Source: Thermoanaerobaculia bacterium (GTDB lineage: Bacteria > Acidobacteriota > Thermoanaerobaculia > Multivoradales > JAGPDF01). Taken from it: 64,000 nt of DNA. Under the pieces are notes generated by a model. That model did not search any database and was not told the DNA's origin. It was given only the letters and a program-made list of their open reading frames with translations. The position numbers were made by a program, and so were the translations under genes. The stretch spans positions 1 through 64,000 of the forward strand of contig JAGPDF010000006.1 in assembly GCA_018057705.1 (NCBI GenBank), given 5' to 3'. Positions 1 through 15,686 of this stretch are shown here, in pieces. Position 1 is the first letter of the stretch. The number at the start of each line of letters is the position of its first letter.

Positions 1-1447
1 GCGAACGGGCGGCGGGGGCGGCGGCGATCGCGGCGGAGCTGGGGCTGCCGTTCACCTCGGAGCGCCATCCGGTGCCGGAGCCCGCGCAGCGGCGCGAGGG
101 CAGCGAGGCGGCGGCGCGCCGGGTGCGGTATGCGGCCCTCGAGGTCTTTCGCGAGCGCATCGGCGCCGACCGGATCCTTACCGCGCACCACCGGAACGAT
201 CAGATCGAGACCCTTCTTCTGCGAATCGCTGCGGGGAGCGGACTTGCCGGACTTCAGGGAATCCACCGCCGCCGAGGGGCGATTCTGCGTCCACTCCTGG
301 ATCTGGATCGGTCCGTTCTGGAGGCGTTCGTCGCGGCCAAGGGAATCGTCCCGCTCGCCGATCCCACCAATCTCGACCTCGCGATCGAACGCAATCGCAT
401 TCGCCATCGGCTCTGGCCGCACCTCGAGCGGGAGGAGCCCGGCCTGGGTTCGGCCCTGGCCGCCGTGGCCCAGGCGGCGGAGCGAGCCCGGAAAACCCTT
501 GACGGCCGTCTCAGAAGGCTGCTGGTAAGGGAACATGACGATGCCCATCCCTGCCTCGAGGTCGGAGCCCTTCCTCCTTCAACGGCAGGAGAGCCCGAAT
601 TGGCCTCCGCGCTCGCTGCCGCGTCTGGAGCTGCAGCGCGAGCTCGCACCGCTCTCGGCCAGTGTTTCGAGAAGCTGCTGGCAAAGGAAGGCCGGGGCCT
701 GCAGCCGCGCCTCGAGATCGCTGCGATTCTTCCTTTACCGGAGCCTTTGCCTTTTTTCGCCCTGGGCCTCCTCGAGCGTCTGGAAGGCCGGGAGAGGCCG
801 GGGTCGACGCGGTCGAAACGCGAGCTGCTCCGCCAACTCTCCGCGGAGGTCCGGGTGCCAGGAGGGCTGGCCGGCGGGCGGTTCGCCGGCACGCCGAGGC
901 TCGCGCTGGCGGCTGGGGACGGTCTCTTTTGGCAGGCATCCGGCGGCTTTTTGTGGCTCGCTCCCCTGCCCGCCGCCGTACCGGCCTTTTCATATATTCT
1001 GGAGCTGCCGGGAGAGGTGGAAATTCCGGAGCTGCACGGTCGTATCCGGCTCTCCCGAGAGCCTCTGGCACCCTGGATGCGCATCGGCGAGCGCCGGCGC
1101 GCGGCTATTGCCATCCCTTCCCGAAGCCCGGGAGCGGACCCGGTTCGGGTGGAGATTCGCAACCGCCGGCCCGGGGACCGCATCCGGTCCCTGGGAGCGC
1201 CTGGAATGCGGCGGCTGAAGGAACTGTTGATCGATCACAAGGTGCCGTCCGTGGAGCGGGACAGGATTCCCCTTCTCCTCATCGACGGCGCCATCGCCTG
1301 GGTACCGGGTATCACCGTTGCAGACCGGTTCCGGTTGCAGGACGAAAGTGACGCCTGGGTCGTCGAGTGGATCGACAACCCGAAGCGGGACTTTCGACGT
1401 ATGACTATCGAAGCAGGTCCGGCCGACGGCCGGGAGGAGTCTCGAAC

Positions 1448-1451
<4 letters not shown>
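1..1451 (+). CDS. tilS: tRNA(Ile)-lysidine synthase TilS, 5' end missing
   Basis: TilS ligates lysine to C34 of tRNA-Ile(CAU) so that it reads AUA codons. The frame is open from base 3, so the gene begins before the window and its ATP-binding PP-loop motif is not visible. What remains contains the typical [15 protein letters not shown] stretch (HxxDQxET signature), a second conserved block around [12 protein letters not shown], and the C-terminal TilS domain ([12 protein letters not shown], then the [10 protein letters not shown] region). Residues encoded by 444-599 and 600-755 form an ungapped tandem duplication of 52 residues at roughly 40% identity, which is unusual. The stop TGA at 1449-1451 overlaps the TTG start of ftsH, so the two genes are probably cotranscribed and translationally coupled, a common pairing in bacteria. 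Confidence 0.93.
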
Positions 1452-3403
<1,952 letters not shown>

Positions 3404-3417
3404 CGCCGCTGGCACTG

Positions 3418-3453
3418 CGCCCCGCACGGCGTCCCGCACTGCGTCCCGCACTG
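3418..3453. repeat. 12-bp tandem repeat, three units
   Basis: Three head-to-tail units of CGTCCCGCACTG. The first is degenerate (10 of 12 matching), the second and third (3430-3453) are identical, and a partial fourth follows. The repeat lies between the ftsH stop and the folP promoter region. No function is evident, and replication slippage is the simplest explanation. Confidence 0.75.
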
Positions 3454-3491
3454 CGTCCGATGCGCCCCTGCGACGGCCTGCGCCTCTCCGT

Positions 3492-3497
3492 TAGACT
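3492..3497 (+). promoter_or_regulatory. candidate -10 element of folP operon
   Basis: TAGACT, matching the TANNNT pattern seen elsewhere in this window. It would start a transcript near 3504, giving a leader of about 21 bases that contains the AGGAG site ahead of folP. No convincing -35 box is visible, so readthrough from ftsH is equally possible. Confidence 0.4.
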
Positions 3498-3524
3498 TGC
3501 GGGCGGAAGCGTCGCGCCCAGGAG

Positions 3525-4529
3525 ATGATCGCCCAACCCGCCCCAGCCGCTTCGTTCCGCCTCACGCTCGCGCGCGGGCAGGAGCTCGAGCTCATGCCGC
3601 GCCGGCCGCGTCTCATGGGTGTCGTCAACGTCACGCCGGACTCGTTCAGCGACGGTGGCCGGTTCCTCGCCCCGCAGAGCGCCATCGACCAGGCCCTCCG
3701 TCTGATCGAGGAGGGCGCCGATCTCATCGACCTGGGGGCCGAGTCGACCCGTCCCGGCGGCAGCGTCTACGGCGCGGGCGCGCAGGAGGTCGAGGCTCGC
3801 GAGGAGCTCGCGCGCCTGCTGCCAGTGCTTTCTGGCCTGCGGCGGCAGAGCCCGATTCCGATCTCCGTCGACACCCGCAAGGCTCTGGTGGCCCGCGCGG
3901 CCCTCGACGCCGGCGCCGACCTCCTCAACGACGTATCGGGCCTCGAAGACCCGGAGACCGCAACGCTCGCCGCGCGCACCGGCTGTCCAGTGGTGCTGAT
4001 GCACCATCAGGGCATCTTCCAGCGCCCATGGTCGGCGGACGAGGGGCGGGTCTCTGAAACGCCGGGAACGCTCGGGCCGGCCGGAGCGGGCGGGCGGCTC
4101 GTCGAGCAGGTCCGTGCGGGCCTCGCCGCCATGCTCGCTCGCGCGCTCGCCGCCGGCTGCCGCCGGGAGCAGATCGTGCTCGACCCGGGACTCGGTTTCG
4201 GCAAGTTGGGTCGGCAGAATCTCGAGCTCCTCGGCCGCCTGGGCGACCCGGCGGGCCTCGCCGCGCTCGGCAGGCCGATCCTCGTCGGCGCGAGCCGCAA
4301 GAGCTTTCTCGCCAGCGCGTCTGCCGCCCGGCACGCAGCCCCCCCACCGCCGCCCGCGGAGCGCCTGCCCGAGAGCCTGGCGGCTGCGGCCTGGGCGGCG
4401 GCCGGCGGGGCCGCGATCCTGCGCGTGCACGACGTCGGCGCGACGCGCCGCTTCCTCGCCGCCTGGACGGCGATCGACGACTGCGGCACGACCGCAGGGA
4501 ACGCCGATCGCGAGGAGATCCCGGCATGA
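3525..4529 (+). CDS. folP: Dihydropteroate synthase
   Basis: Condenses 6-hydroxymethyl-dihydropterin pyrophosphate with p-aminobenzoate in folate synthesis; this is the sulfonamide target. Family signatures are visible: MGVVNVTPDSFSDGG near residue 28, IDLGAESTRPGG, SVDTRKA, LLNDVSG, VVLMHH, LDPGLGFGK, and GASRKSFL. The ATG at 3525 follows AGGAG. At 334 residues it is longer than the usual 270-290, because of an N-terminal extension of about 25 residues, a Gly/Ala-rich insert after the HHQG segment (about residues 168-190) and an Ala/Pro-rich insert after SRKSFL. Its stop overlaps the start of cdaA by ATGA, placing folate synthesis in the c-di-AMP/cell-wall operon. Confidence 0.95.
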   Translation: MIAQPAPAASFRLTLARGQELELMPRRPRLMGVVNVTPDSFSDGGRFLAPQSAIDQALRLIEEGADLIDLGAESTRPGGSVYGAGAQEVEAREELARLLPVLSGLRRQSPIPISVDTRKALVARAALDAGADLLNDVSGLEDPETATLAARTGCPVVLMHHQGIFQRPWSADEGRVSETPGTLGPAGAGGRLVEQVRAGLAAMLARALAAGCRREQIVLDPGLGFGKLGRQNLELLGRLGDPAGLAALGRPILVGASRKSFLASASAARHAAPPPPPAERLPESLAAAAWAAAGGAAILRVHDVGATRRFLAAWTAIDDCGTTAGNADREEIPA

Positions 4530-5311
4530 GCTTCGGAGAGTTCCTGGAGCTCTTGACCTGGCAGGACCTGCTCGACGTCGCCATCGTCACGCTCGTCTTC
4601 TACAACCTCCTCCTCCTGATCCGGGGCACCCGCGCGGTGCAGATCCTGGTCGGCCTCGTCTTCGTGGCGGCGACCAGCTACCTCGCCCGCTGGGCGAATC
4701 TGGTCGCCCTCGAGACCCTCATCCAGAAATTCCTGATCATCCTGCCGTTCGCGCTCGTCGTGCTCTTTCAGCCCGAGATCCGCCGGGCGCTCGCCCGGTT
4801 CGGGCGCGGTCCGTTCTTCGGCGCCGCGCCCAGCAAGGCCCACGCCTACCTGCACGACGTGGTGCTCGCCGCCTCGACGCTCGCCGAGCGCCGGACGGGC
4901 GCGCTCGTCGTCTTCGAGCGCAAGGAGGGGCTGCGGGTCTACGTCGAGAACGGCATAGCGCTCGACGCCCGGCTCTCGTTCGACCTCCTGGTCAGCATCT
5001 TCACGCCGGACGCTCCGCTGCACGACGGCGCCATCATCATCCAGGCGGAACGCATCGCGGCCGCCTCCTGCTTTCTCCCGCTGACCGCCAACCCAGAGCT
5101 CTCGAAGGAGCACGGCTCGCGCCATCGCGCGGCCCTCGGGATCAGCGAGGAGACCGACGCGCTCGCCTTGGTGGTCTCCGAGGAGACCGGAGAGATCTCG
5201 CTCGCCGTCGCCGGCGAGCTCGAGAGGCATCTGGACAAGGCGCAGCTCTCCGCCCGCCTGCGCTTCCACCTCGTCACCGACGTCGACGCGTCGTCACGGG
5301 AGGATCGATGA
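4526..5311 (+). CDS. cdaA: Diadenylate cyclase CdaA
   Basis: Membrane-bound enzyme that makes cyclic di-AMP from two ATP. The first 90 residues hold three predicted transmembrane helices around an IRGTRAVQ segment, followed by a DAC domain with the two catalytic signatures DGA (about residue 166, in LHDGAIII) and RHR (about 199, in GSRHRAALG). Length (261 aa) is normal for the CdaA class rather than DisA. It overlaps folP at its start and cdaR at its end by ATGA, and glmM follows. The cdaA-cdaR-glmM order is the conserved c-di-AMP module known from Firmicutes, in which CdaR and GlmM modulate the cyclase. Confidence 0.95.
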   Translation: MSFGEFLELLTWQDLLDVAIVTLVFYNLLLLIRGTRAVQILVGLVFVAATSYLARWANLVALETLIQKFLIILPFALVVLFQPEIRRALARFGRGPFFGAAPSKAHAYLHDVVLAASTLAERRTGALVVFERKEGLRVYVENGIALDARLSFDLLVSIFTPDAPLHDGAIIIQAERIAAASCFLPLTANPELSKEHGSRHRAALGISEETDALALVVSEETGEISLAVAGELERHLDKAQLSARLRFHLVTDVDASSREDR

Positions 5312-6021
5312 GCCGGATGAGCGGCAAGCCGTGGGGACTCCGACTGCTCGCCATTTTCGCCGCGATCGCGGTCTGGTTTTCGGCGTCGTTCGTGAAGCGC
5401 GAGCGGGTGAGCGAGAAGTTGATCGACGCGACGGTGACCTACAACCCGGCGCGCGGCACCGTGATCCTCGACCCGATCCAAACGGTCAAGGTGCGCCTGC
5501 GCGGGCCCGACAAGCAGATCCGGACGCTTGCGCCGCACGTCGTCGACGTGGTGATCGAGGTTCCCGGTCTCGCGACCGGCACGCTCGACATCCAGCTCGA
5601 CGAGAGCAACGTCCTGCGGCCCGAGAGTTTCGAAGTCCTGGCGATCGAGCCCAATTCGATCGCCTTGCGACTCGACCGCGAGAAGACCCAGATGCTCCGC
5701 GTCTCGCCCCGCCTGGTGGGCGAACCGGCCGCCGGCGCCGAGCCGCTCTCGCCGGTCGCCCGGCCCGACATGGTCCAGGTCACCGGACCGGAGTCGATTC
5801 TCGCCGGCATCACCGCCGCCACGACGAGCCCGATCAGCCTCGACGGCCACGCGCTGACCTTCAAGCAGACCGTGAGCGTCGTGCCACCCGATCCCCTGGT
5901 GCGCATCATTCAACCCTCGGTCGTCACCGTCGAAGTTCCCATGCACTTCCCCGGCGCCGACACCGACGAGGCCTCGGCCCGGGACCGCGCCGCCGACGCC
6001 GGACGACAGGAGAACCCATGA
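5308..6021 (+). CDS. cdaR: CdaR/YbbR-like cyclase regulator
   Basis: Predicted membrane-anchored extracytoplasmic protein that regulates the neighbouring diadenylate cyclase. The ATG at 5308 is chosen because it forms an ATGA overlap with the cdaA stop; the frame is open further upstream, but that part is antisense-like filler inside cdaA and folP. The 237-residue product starts with an uncleaved membrane helix (WGLRLLAIFAAIAVWF, about residues 8-25). YbbR-type beta repeats follow, with typical phrases such as TVKVRLRGP, VDVVIEVPGL and PDMVQVTGPESIL. CdaR proteins often have four YbbR repeats; this one has room for about two. Assignment rests on the YbbR pattern and the operon position. Confidence 0.88.
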   Translation: MSRMSGKPWGLRLLAIFAAIAVWFSASFVKRERVSEKLIDATVTYNPARGTVILDPIQTVKVRLRGPDKQIRTLAPHVVDVVIEVPGLATGTLDIQLDESNVLRPESFEVLAIEPNSIALRLDREKTQMLRVSPRLVGEPAAGAEPLSPVARPDMVQVTGPESILAGITAATTSPISLDGHALTFKQTVSVVPPDPLVRIIQPSVVTVEVPMHFPGADTDEASARDRAADAGRQENP

Positions 6022-7481
6022 GCCGCCGACTGTTTGGAACCGACGGTATCCGGGCTCCGTTCGGAGTCGAGCCGCTCACGGCCGCGACGGTGCGACGCAT
6101 CGGCTTCGCCCTGGGCCAGGAGCTCTTCGCGGCGCAGACCGAACCGAAGCCACCACTCGTGCTGCTCGGCGGCGACACGCGCGCGAGCTCTCCGGCGCTC
6201 GTCGAGTGGATGACCGAGGGTCTTCGGGTCGCGGGCGCGCGCACGCTCGACCTCGGTACGCTGCCGACACCGGCGGTCGCCTGGGCGGTTCCGCGCTGGG
6301 ACGGCGCCGCCGGGGTGGTGGCCTCCGCGAGTCACAACCCCGCGGCCGACAACGGCCTCAAGCTGATCGATCGCGCCGGTTTCAAGTGGGAACCGGAGGC
6401 CGAAGCACGGCTCGAAGCCCGGCTCGCCGATCTCCTCGAGGATCGCACCGCTTCCGCCGCGGCCGCCGATGCCCAGGATGCCGACGGCCGCGATCGTCGC
6501 CTCGGGGCCGGGACGGCTCCGGGCCCGGCGGACTTCCAGCCCGCTTCGCCGGTCACGGCGCGCCCGACCGATCCGGAGGTGATCGGGCGTTACCTGCGTT
6601 GGCTGATCGGCGAGAGCGGAGGACGCCAGGCGCTCGCCGGGCTGCGCGTCGCCCTCGACACCGCGAACGGCGCTGCCTCGCGGCTCGCCGGCGAGCTCTT
6701 CGCCGGGCTCGGCGCCGAAGTCGAGCTCCTCTTCGCCCATCCGGACGGCAGCAACATCAACTGCGACTGCGGCTCGACCCACCCGGAGGCACTCGCCGCG
6801 CGACTCGCAACGGGCGACTTCGACCTCGGCTTCGCCTTCGATGGCGACGCCGATCGCGCGCTGCTGCTCGACGAGCGCGGCCGGCTGCACGACGGCGATG
6901 CCATGCTCTACCTCTGGGCCCGCGATCTCGCTCAGCGGGGCCAGTTGGTCGTGCCGACGATCGTCGCCACCAGCATGAGCAACTTCGGACTGGAAAGGGC
7001 CCTCGAGGCGCTGGGCGTCGGCGTCCTGCGCTGCGATGTCGGGGATCGCGCCGTCGTCGAGACGCTGCGCGACAACGGTCTGCGCCTCGGCGGAGAGCAG
7101 TCGGGTCACCTCGTCGACCTGCACTGTTCGACGACCGGTGACGGACTGTTGACCGCGGTGCGCATCGCGGCGATCGCCGCCCGGGCGGCGCGGGCCGGGC
7201 GCACGATCTCGGCCGAGCTCGCCGGTTTTCGCCGCTTTCCCCAGATCCTGCGCAACGTGCCGGTGGAGCGCAAGCCGCCCTTCGCGGAGCTCGCCGGCGT
7301 CGCCGCCGCGGCGCGCCGCGTCGAGGAGAGCCTCGGCTCCCAGGGCAGGCTGGTGCTGCGCTACAGCGGCACCGAGCCGCTGGCGAGAATCATGATCGAG
7401 GGGCCCGACGAGGCCTCGATCGGCGAGCTCGCCGGCAGCCTCGCTGACGCCATTCAGCTCGAGATCGGAGGCGCCCGATGA
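6018..7481 (+). CDS. glmM: Phosphoglucosamine mutase
   Basis: Interconverts glucosamine-6-phosphate and glucosamine-1-phosphate, feeding UDP-GlcNAc and peptidoglycan synthesis. Visible motifs: LFGTDGIRA at the N-terminus, the active-site serine loop SASHNPAADNG (Ser near residue 105), the magnesium loop FDGDADR, GGEQSGH and the phosphate-binding LRYSGTEP near the C-terminus. At 487 residues it is about 35-40 longer than usual because of an Asp/Ala/Gly-rich insert around residues 150-185, directly before the second domain. The start ATG overlaps the cdaR stop and the end overlaps the pdxJ start, both as ATGA. Confidence 0.95.
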   Translation: MSRRLFGTDGIRAPFGVEPLTAATVRRIGFALGQELFAAQTEPKPPLVLLGGDTRASSPALVEWMTEGLRVAGARTLDLGTLPTPAVAWAVPRWDGAAGVVASASHNPAADNGLKLIDRAGFKWEPEAEARLEARLADLLEDRTASAAAADAQDADGRDRRLGAGTAPGPADFQPASPVTARPTDPEVIGRYLRWLIGESGGRQALAGLRVALDTANGAASRLAGELFAGLGAEVELLFAHPDGSNINCDCGSTHPEALAARLATGDFDLGFAFDGDADRALLLDERGRLHDGDAMLYLWARDLAQRGQLVVPTIVATSMSNFGLERALEALGVGVLRCDVGDRAVVETLRDNGLRLGGEQSGHLVDLHCSTTGDGLLTAVRIAAIAARAARAGRTISAELAGFRRFPQILRNVPVERKPPFAELAGVAAAARRVEESLGSQGRLVLRYSGTEPLARIMIEGPDEASIGELAGSLADAIQLEIGGAR

Positions 7482-8275
7482 CCGTCCCTGCGCTGCAGCT
7501 CTCGGTGAACGTCGACCATGTCGCCACGCTGCGCCAGGCGCGGCGGGGCGACTTTCCGGATCCGGTCGAGGCGGCCGCGGTCGCCGAGTCCGCCGGCGCC
7601 TCCGGCATCACCATCCACCTGCGCGGCGACCGGCGGCACATCCAGGACGGCGACCTCGAACGCCTGCGCGCCTCCGTGCGCGGCAAGCTCAACCTCGAGA
7701 TGGCGGCGAGCGACGAGATGATCGCCATCGCCTGCCGCTCGCGCCCGCATCAGGTGACCCTCGTGCCCGAGAGGCCGGAAGAGCTCACCACGGAGGGCGG
7801 GCTCGACGTCGTCTCTCACCTCCCCCGCCTGCTGGCCGGCGCCGAGCGCCTGCGCGCCGCCGGCATCGACGTCTCGCTGTTCGTCGACCCCGACCCGAAG
7901 CGCATCGACGCGCTCGCCCCGCTCGCCGGCCTCGCGACCGGCATCGAGCTCAACACGGATGCCTACACGCGCGCCCGCGGTGGATTCGCCGCCAGCCGCC
8001 GGGCCGAAGCCGCGCGCGCCGCGGACATGGCCGCCGCACTCGGCTTCCGCATCTACGCCGGCCACGGCCTGACCGCCGGCAACGTCGGCGGTATCGCCTC
8101 GATCCTCCGGATCGAAGAGCTCAACATCGGGCATGCCCTGATCTGCCGCGCCGTCATCCTCGGCCTGGAAGGCGCGGTGCGCGAAATGCTCGCGGCGATG
8201 CAAACGGCGCGGGACACCGCCCGCGCCAGTGCGGGTGCCGGTGCCACCGGCGCCGCGCCCGCCCTCGCGCCCTAG
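7478..8275 (+). CDS. pdxJ: Pyridoxine 5'-phosphate synthase PdxJ
   Basis: Last ring-closing step of DXP-dependent vitamin B6 synthesis: condensation of 1-deoxyxylulose-5-phosphate with 3-amino-2-oxopropyl phosphate. The 265-residue TIM barrel starts with the family hallmark LSVNVDHVATLRQARRG and contains GITIHLRGDRRHI, LNLEMAAS, the VTLVPERPEELTTEGGLD loop, SLFVDPD, and YAGHGLTAGNV near the C-terminus. The ATG at 7478 overlaps the glmM stop. The last about 15 residues are a low-complexity Ala/Gly tail. Its TAG stop forms a palindromic CTAG with the stop of the convergent gene, so there is no intergenic space for a terminator. Confidence 0.96.
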   Translation: MTVPALQLSVNVDHVATLRQARRGDFPDPVEAAAVAESAGASGITIHLRGDRRHIQDGDLERLRASVRGKLNLEMAASDEMIAIACRSRPHQVTLVPERPEELTTEGGLDVVSHLPRLLAGAERLRAAGIDVSLFVDPDPKRIDALAPLAGLATGIELNTDAYTRARGGFAASRRAEAARAADMAAALGFRIYAGHGLTAGNVGGIASILRIEELNIGHALICRAVILGLEGAVREMLAAMQTARDTARASAGAGATGAAPALAP

Positions 8276-8487
8276 CGCTCGATCTCGATCAGCGGCTCGC
8301 GCTCGAGCTCGGGCTCGGCGGCGAGGATGAAGGTGCGCGCGATCGGCAGGAGCGAGCGTCGGTAGGACCCACCGAGCTGCAGGTTGACCTCGTAGAAGCC
8401 TTGCGGCCAGATCGTCAGCAGACGTCCGCGCTTGGCCTCGCCGGTGATCGAGTCGAAATAGACGAGAACGTCAGCCGGGGTTTCCAT
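8272..8487 (-). CDS. Small conserved-looking unknown protein (71 aa)
   Basis: I do not recognise this family. The product is 71 residues, begins METPADVLVYFDSITGE and ends in a Glu/Arg-rich tail. It has no signal peptide, membrane segment or cysteines, and alternating hydrophobic residues suggest a small beta fold. The ATG follows AGGAG by about 7 bases, and the gene starts only 3 bases after the stop of the NtrC-like regulator, so the two are certainly one operon. It may be an accessory of that regulator, which is inference from position only. Its stop shares CTAG with the convergent pdxJ stop. Confidence 0.7.
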   Translation of the reverse strand: METPADVLVYFDSITGEAKRGRLLTIWPQGFYEVNLQLGGSYRRSLLPIARTFILAAEPELEREPLIEIER

Positions 8488-8490
8488 GGT

Positions 8491-9993
<1,503 letters not shown>

Positions 9994-10184
9994 AGGTTGA
10001 CCCTCGGCCCCTCCTGGAATTGCCGCAGCAAGAACAAGAAAGGCTGCTGGTAAAGAAAAAGAAACCGATCATCGCGGCTGAGTCGAACCATCGGCGCGGG
10101 CGGCCCACGCCGGCGTTCTGGATGCGAAAGCGAGTCGTCGCAGCCACGAAAGGAACGCCCCCAGCACCCTTTACCGAGCTTTTT
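9994..10184. other. Intergenic region without a supported gene
   Basis: Lies between the start of the NtrC-like gene and the end of ligA. It holds an A-rich tract (10029-10066, containing GGCTGCTGGTAAAG) and, at 10168-10181, one of three copies of the 14-mer CCTTTACCGAGCTT, which runs into six T residues on the plus strand. No tRNA or stable hairpin was recognised. It must contain the promoter of the NtrC-like gene, but no clear box is visible. Confidence 0.5.
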
Positions 10185-13887
<3,703 letters not shown>

Positions 13888-13895
13888 GACGGTGC

Positions 13896-13924
13896 TTTCT
13901 ACCCCGAGCCACCGCAACGGTCAA
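13896..13924 (-). promoter_or_regulatory. sigma70-type promoter for the HD-GYP gene, leaderless
   Basis: On the minus strand TTGACC (13919-13924), 17-bp spacer, TAGAAA (13896-13901). The predicted first transcribed base is about 13889, two bases before the TTG codon at 13887. The -35 and spacing match the sigma70 consensus well. Confidence 0.65.
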
Positions 13925-13943
13925 GCACGCCCTCGAGCCCTCT

Positions 13944-13980
13944 GGCGCCGGCGGACACCCGAGGCGCTCCCGCCGGCGCC
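13944..13980 (-). terminator. Strong hairpin after the bactofilin-like gene
   Basis: Perfect 11-bp inverted repeat GGCGCCGGCGG / CCGCCGGCGCC with a 15-base loop, located 24 bases after the upstream gene's stop and before the HD-GYP promoter. There is no U-run, so termination is inferred from position and stem strength. Confidence 0.45.
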
Positions 13981-14003
13981 GGGATCACCGGCCAGGACAG
14001 GCT

Positions 14004-15686
14004 TCAGGCCCCCCGAGTGTCGTCTTTCGGAGCCTCTTCGGAAGCCGCGAGGTCCTCTGCCAGCTGCAGGTCCGTCGGCTCGGCGAGCGCTCCCGGTTCG
14101 GGCGCAGGCGAGCTCGCCGCCGGCGGAGTGACTGGCGGTGCGGGCGGCGCAGGCGGCGCGGGCACTGCGGGCAGAGGCTCCCCAGCGTTCGCCGCTTCGG
14201 CTGTCCTCGCGTTTCGGGCCGACAGACCGGGGCCCCCGTCGGACCGTCGCCAATCGCGTCCGAGCAGCGACAGGGTCATCGCACCGAGACCCATCGTCCA
14301 GGCGGCGTACTTGAGGAAGAAGCCGAGCGCGATCAGGGCGAAGGCGAAGAGTCCGAGGAAACCGCCGGGCAGGCCGACGAGCCGCGCCAGAATCGTCACG
14401 CCCTGGATCATGGCGACGCCGACCACCACCGGCAGGAACGGCTCCGCGAGCTGCCAGCCGAAGCGCTCCGCCGCCCAACGGCCGAGCGACTGGGCGACTG
14501 CGGCGAAGCCGAGCAGCGTCGCGACGAGCAGGGCGAGCACCGCCACCGGCACCAGCACCAGCAGCGGAATGCCGACGATCGAAACCGCGAGGATGACGGT
14601 GACGAAGATCAGCACCGGGAAGAAGAGGAGCTGGGTCAGAAGGCCGGCAAAGACCGCCTTCCACGGCTCCTCGGTCAACCGCCGCGATGTGTGCTCCATC
14701 GGACCACGCGCCAGCAGCACCGAGATGCAGCAGAGCAGCATCAGGAACAGGGCGCGCAAGATGCTCCAGACGAGCTCGCCGGCGTCGCTGTCGAACATGA
14801 AGGGCCAGGCTGAGCTCCACCCGTGGTCGCCCTTGCCGCCCCAATCGCCGCCCCAGCCGACCGTCGAGCGCTGTCCCTCGACGGTCGCTCCGTCCTCGGC
14901 CTGAACGCTGCCCCCGATGGCGACGGCATCCTGCTCGACAGTCGCTCCGGACTCGAGGCGTACTTTGCCGCCGACCGCGACCGCGCTGCCTCCCACCTGA
15001 CCACCGCTCTCGACGGTGACGCTGCCACCGACCGCAACCGCGTCCCCTTCGACGTGACCGGAGACGGTCACCGAGCAGCCGATGCAGACGGTGTCTCCGG
15101 TGGTCTCGCCGGCCTCGACATGGATCGACCTGCCGAACGAGACGCGATCGTCGCCGTCGCTTTCGACCCGGATGTGACCGATGCCGGGCACCGGCGGTGC
15201 CGGCGGAATCGGAGGAGTCGGCGCAAACCCAGGGGTCCCGGAGACGCCAGCTGACCCGTCCTCATCGAGGCCGAGCGCCGCGCGCCGCTCTTCGGCGTCG
15301 AGCGCCGCCAGGCTGGCGACGAGCTCGCCATCCTTGCCGAGGAAGGCACGCAGCTCATCATCGGAGAACGCCTTGCCGTTGACCTCGACCTCCGCCTCGT
15401 CGTCGACGAGCTCGATCGAACGGATCGCCGGATCGCCTTCGATCGGCCGCAGGCGGATCGAATCGTCCTCCACCCAGACCCGGAATCGCTGATGGATCTG
15501 GTCGCCGAGGCTGCCCTTCTCGACGGTCTCGGCCGCGGCGGCGACGGGAACGGTGGGTACGGCGACGGCGCCGCCGGCAAATCCGAGCAGCAGCAGAGTG
15601 ACCGCAGTGAGGCGAGCGAGACACGGGGAGAGACCCCCGCGCCCGGACACGGGAGCGTCAGGCCGAAAGCGCAGCGATGCCAGCAT
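14004..15686 (-). CDS. Exported beta-repeat (bactofilin-like) protein with C-terminal membrane domain
   Basis: 560 residues. The ATG at 15686 follows AAGGAG by 9-10 bases and gives a good signal peptide (LTAVTLLLLGFAGGAVA). An acidic domain and a Pro-rich linker follow, then about 100 residues of short repeats of the form GDAVAVGGSVTVESGG, which predict a right-handed beta-helix like polymer-forming bactofilins. After a Gly/Trp-rich stretch come four or five hydrophobic helices (about 315-480) and a Pro/Ala-rich tail. The helix repeats would lie outside the membrane. It is the last gene of an ECF sigma operon and overlaps the preceding gene by 29 bases. It is plausibly an envelope-integrity component or part of the signal input, but its function is unknown. 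Confidence 0.8.
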   Translation of the reverse strand: MLASLRFRPDAPVSGRGGLSPCLARLTAVTLLLLGFAGGAVAVPTVPVAAAAETVEKGSLGDQIHQRFRVWVEDDSIRLRPIEGDPAIRSIELVDDEAEVEVNGKAFSDDELRAFLGKDGELVASLAALDAEERRAALGLDEDGSAGVSGTPGFAPTPPIPPAPPVPGIGHIRVESDGDDRVSFGRSIHVEAGETTGDTVCIGCSVTVSGHVEGDAVAVGGSVTVESGGQVGGSAVAVGGKVRLESGATVEQDAVAIGGSVQAEDGATVEGQRSTVGWGGDWGGKGDHGWSSAWPFMFDSDAGELVWSILRALFLMLLCCISVLLARGPMEHTSRRLTEEPWKAVFAGLLTQLLFFPVLIFVTVILAVSIVGIPLLVLVPVAVLALLVATLLGFAAVAQSLGRWAAERFGWQLAEPFLPVVVGVAMIQGVTILARLVGLPGGFLGLFAFALIALGFFLKYAAWTMGLGAMTLSLLGRDWRRSDGGPGLSARNARTAEAANAGEPLPAVPAPPAPPAPPVTPPAASSPAPEPGALAEPTDLQLAEDLAASEEAPKDDTRGA

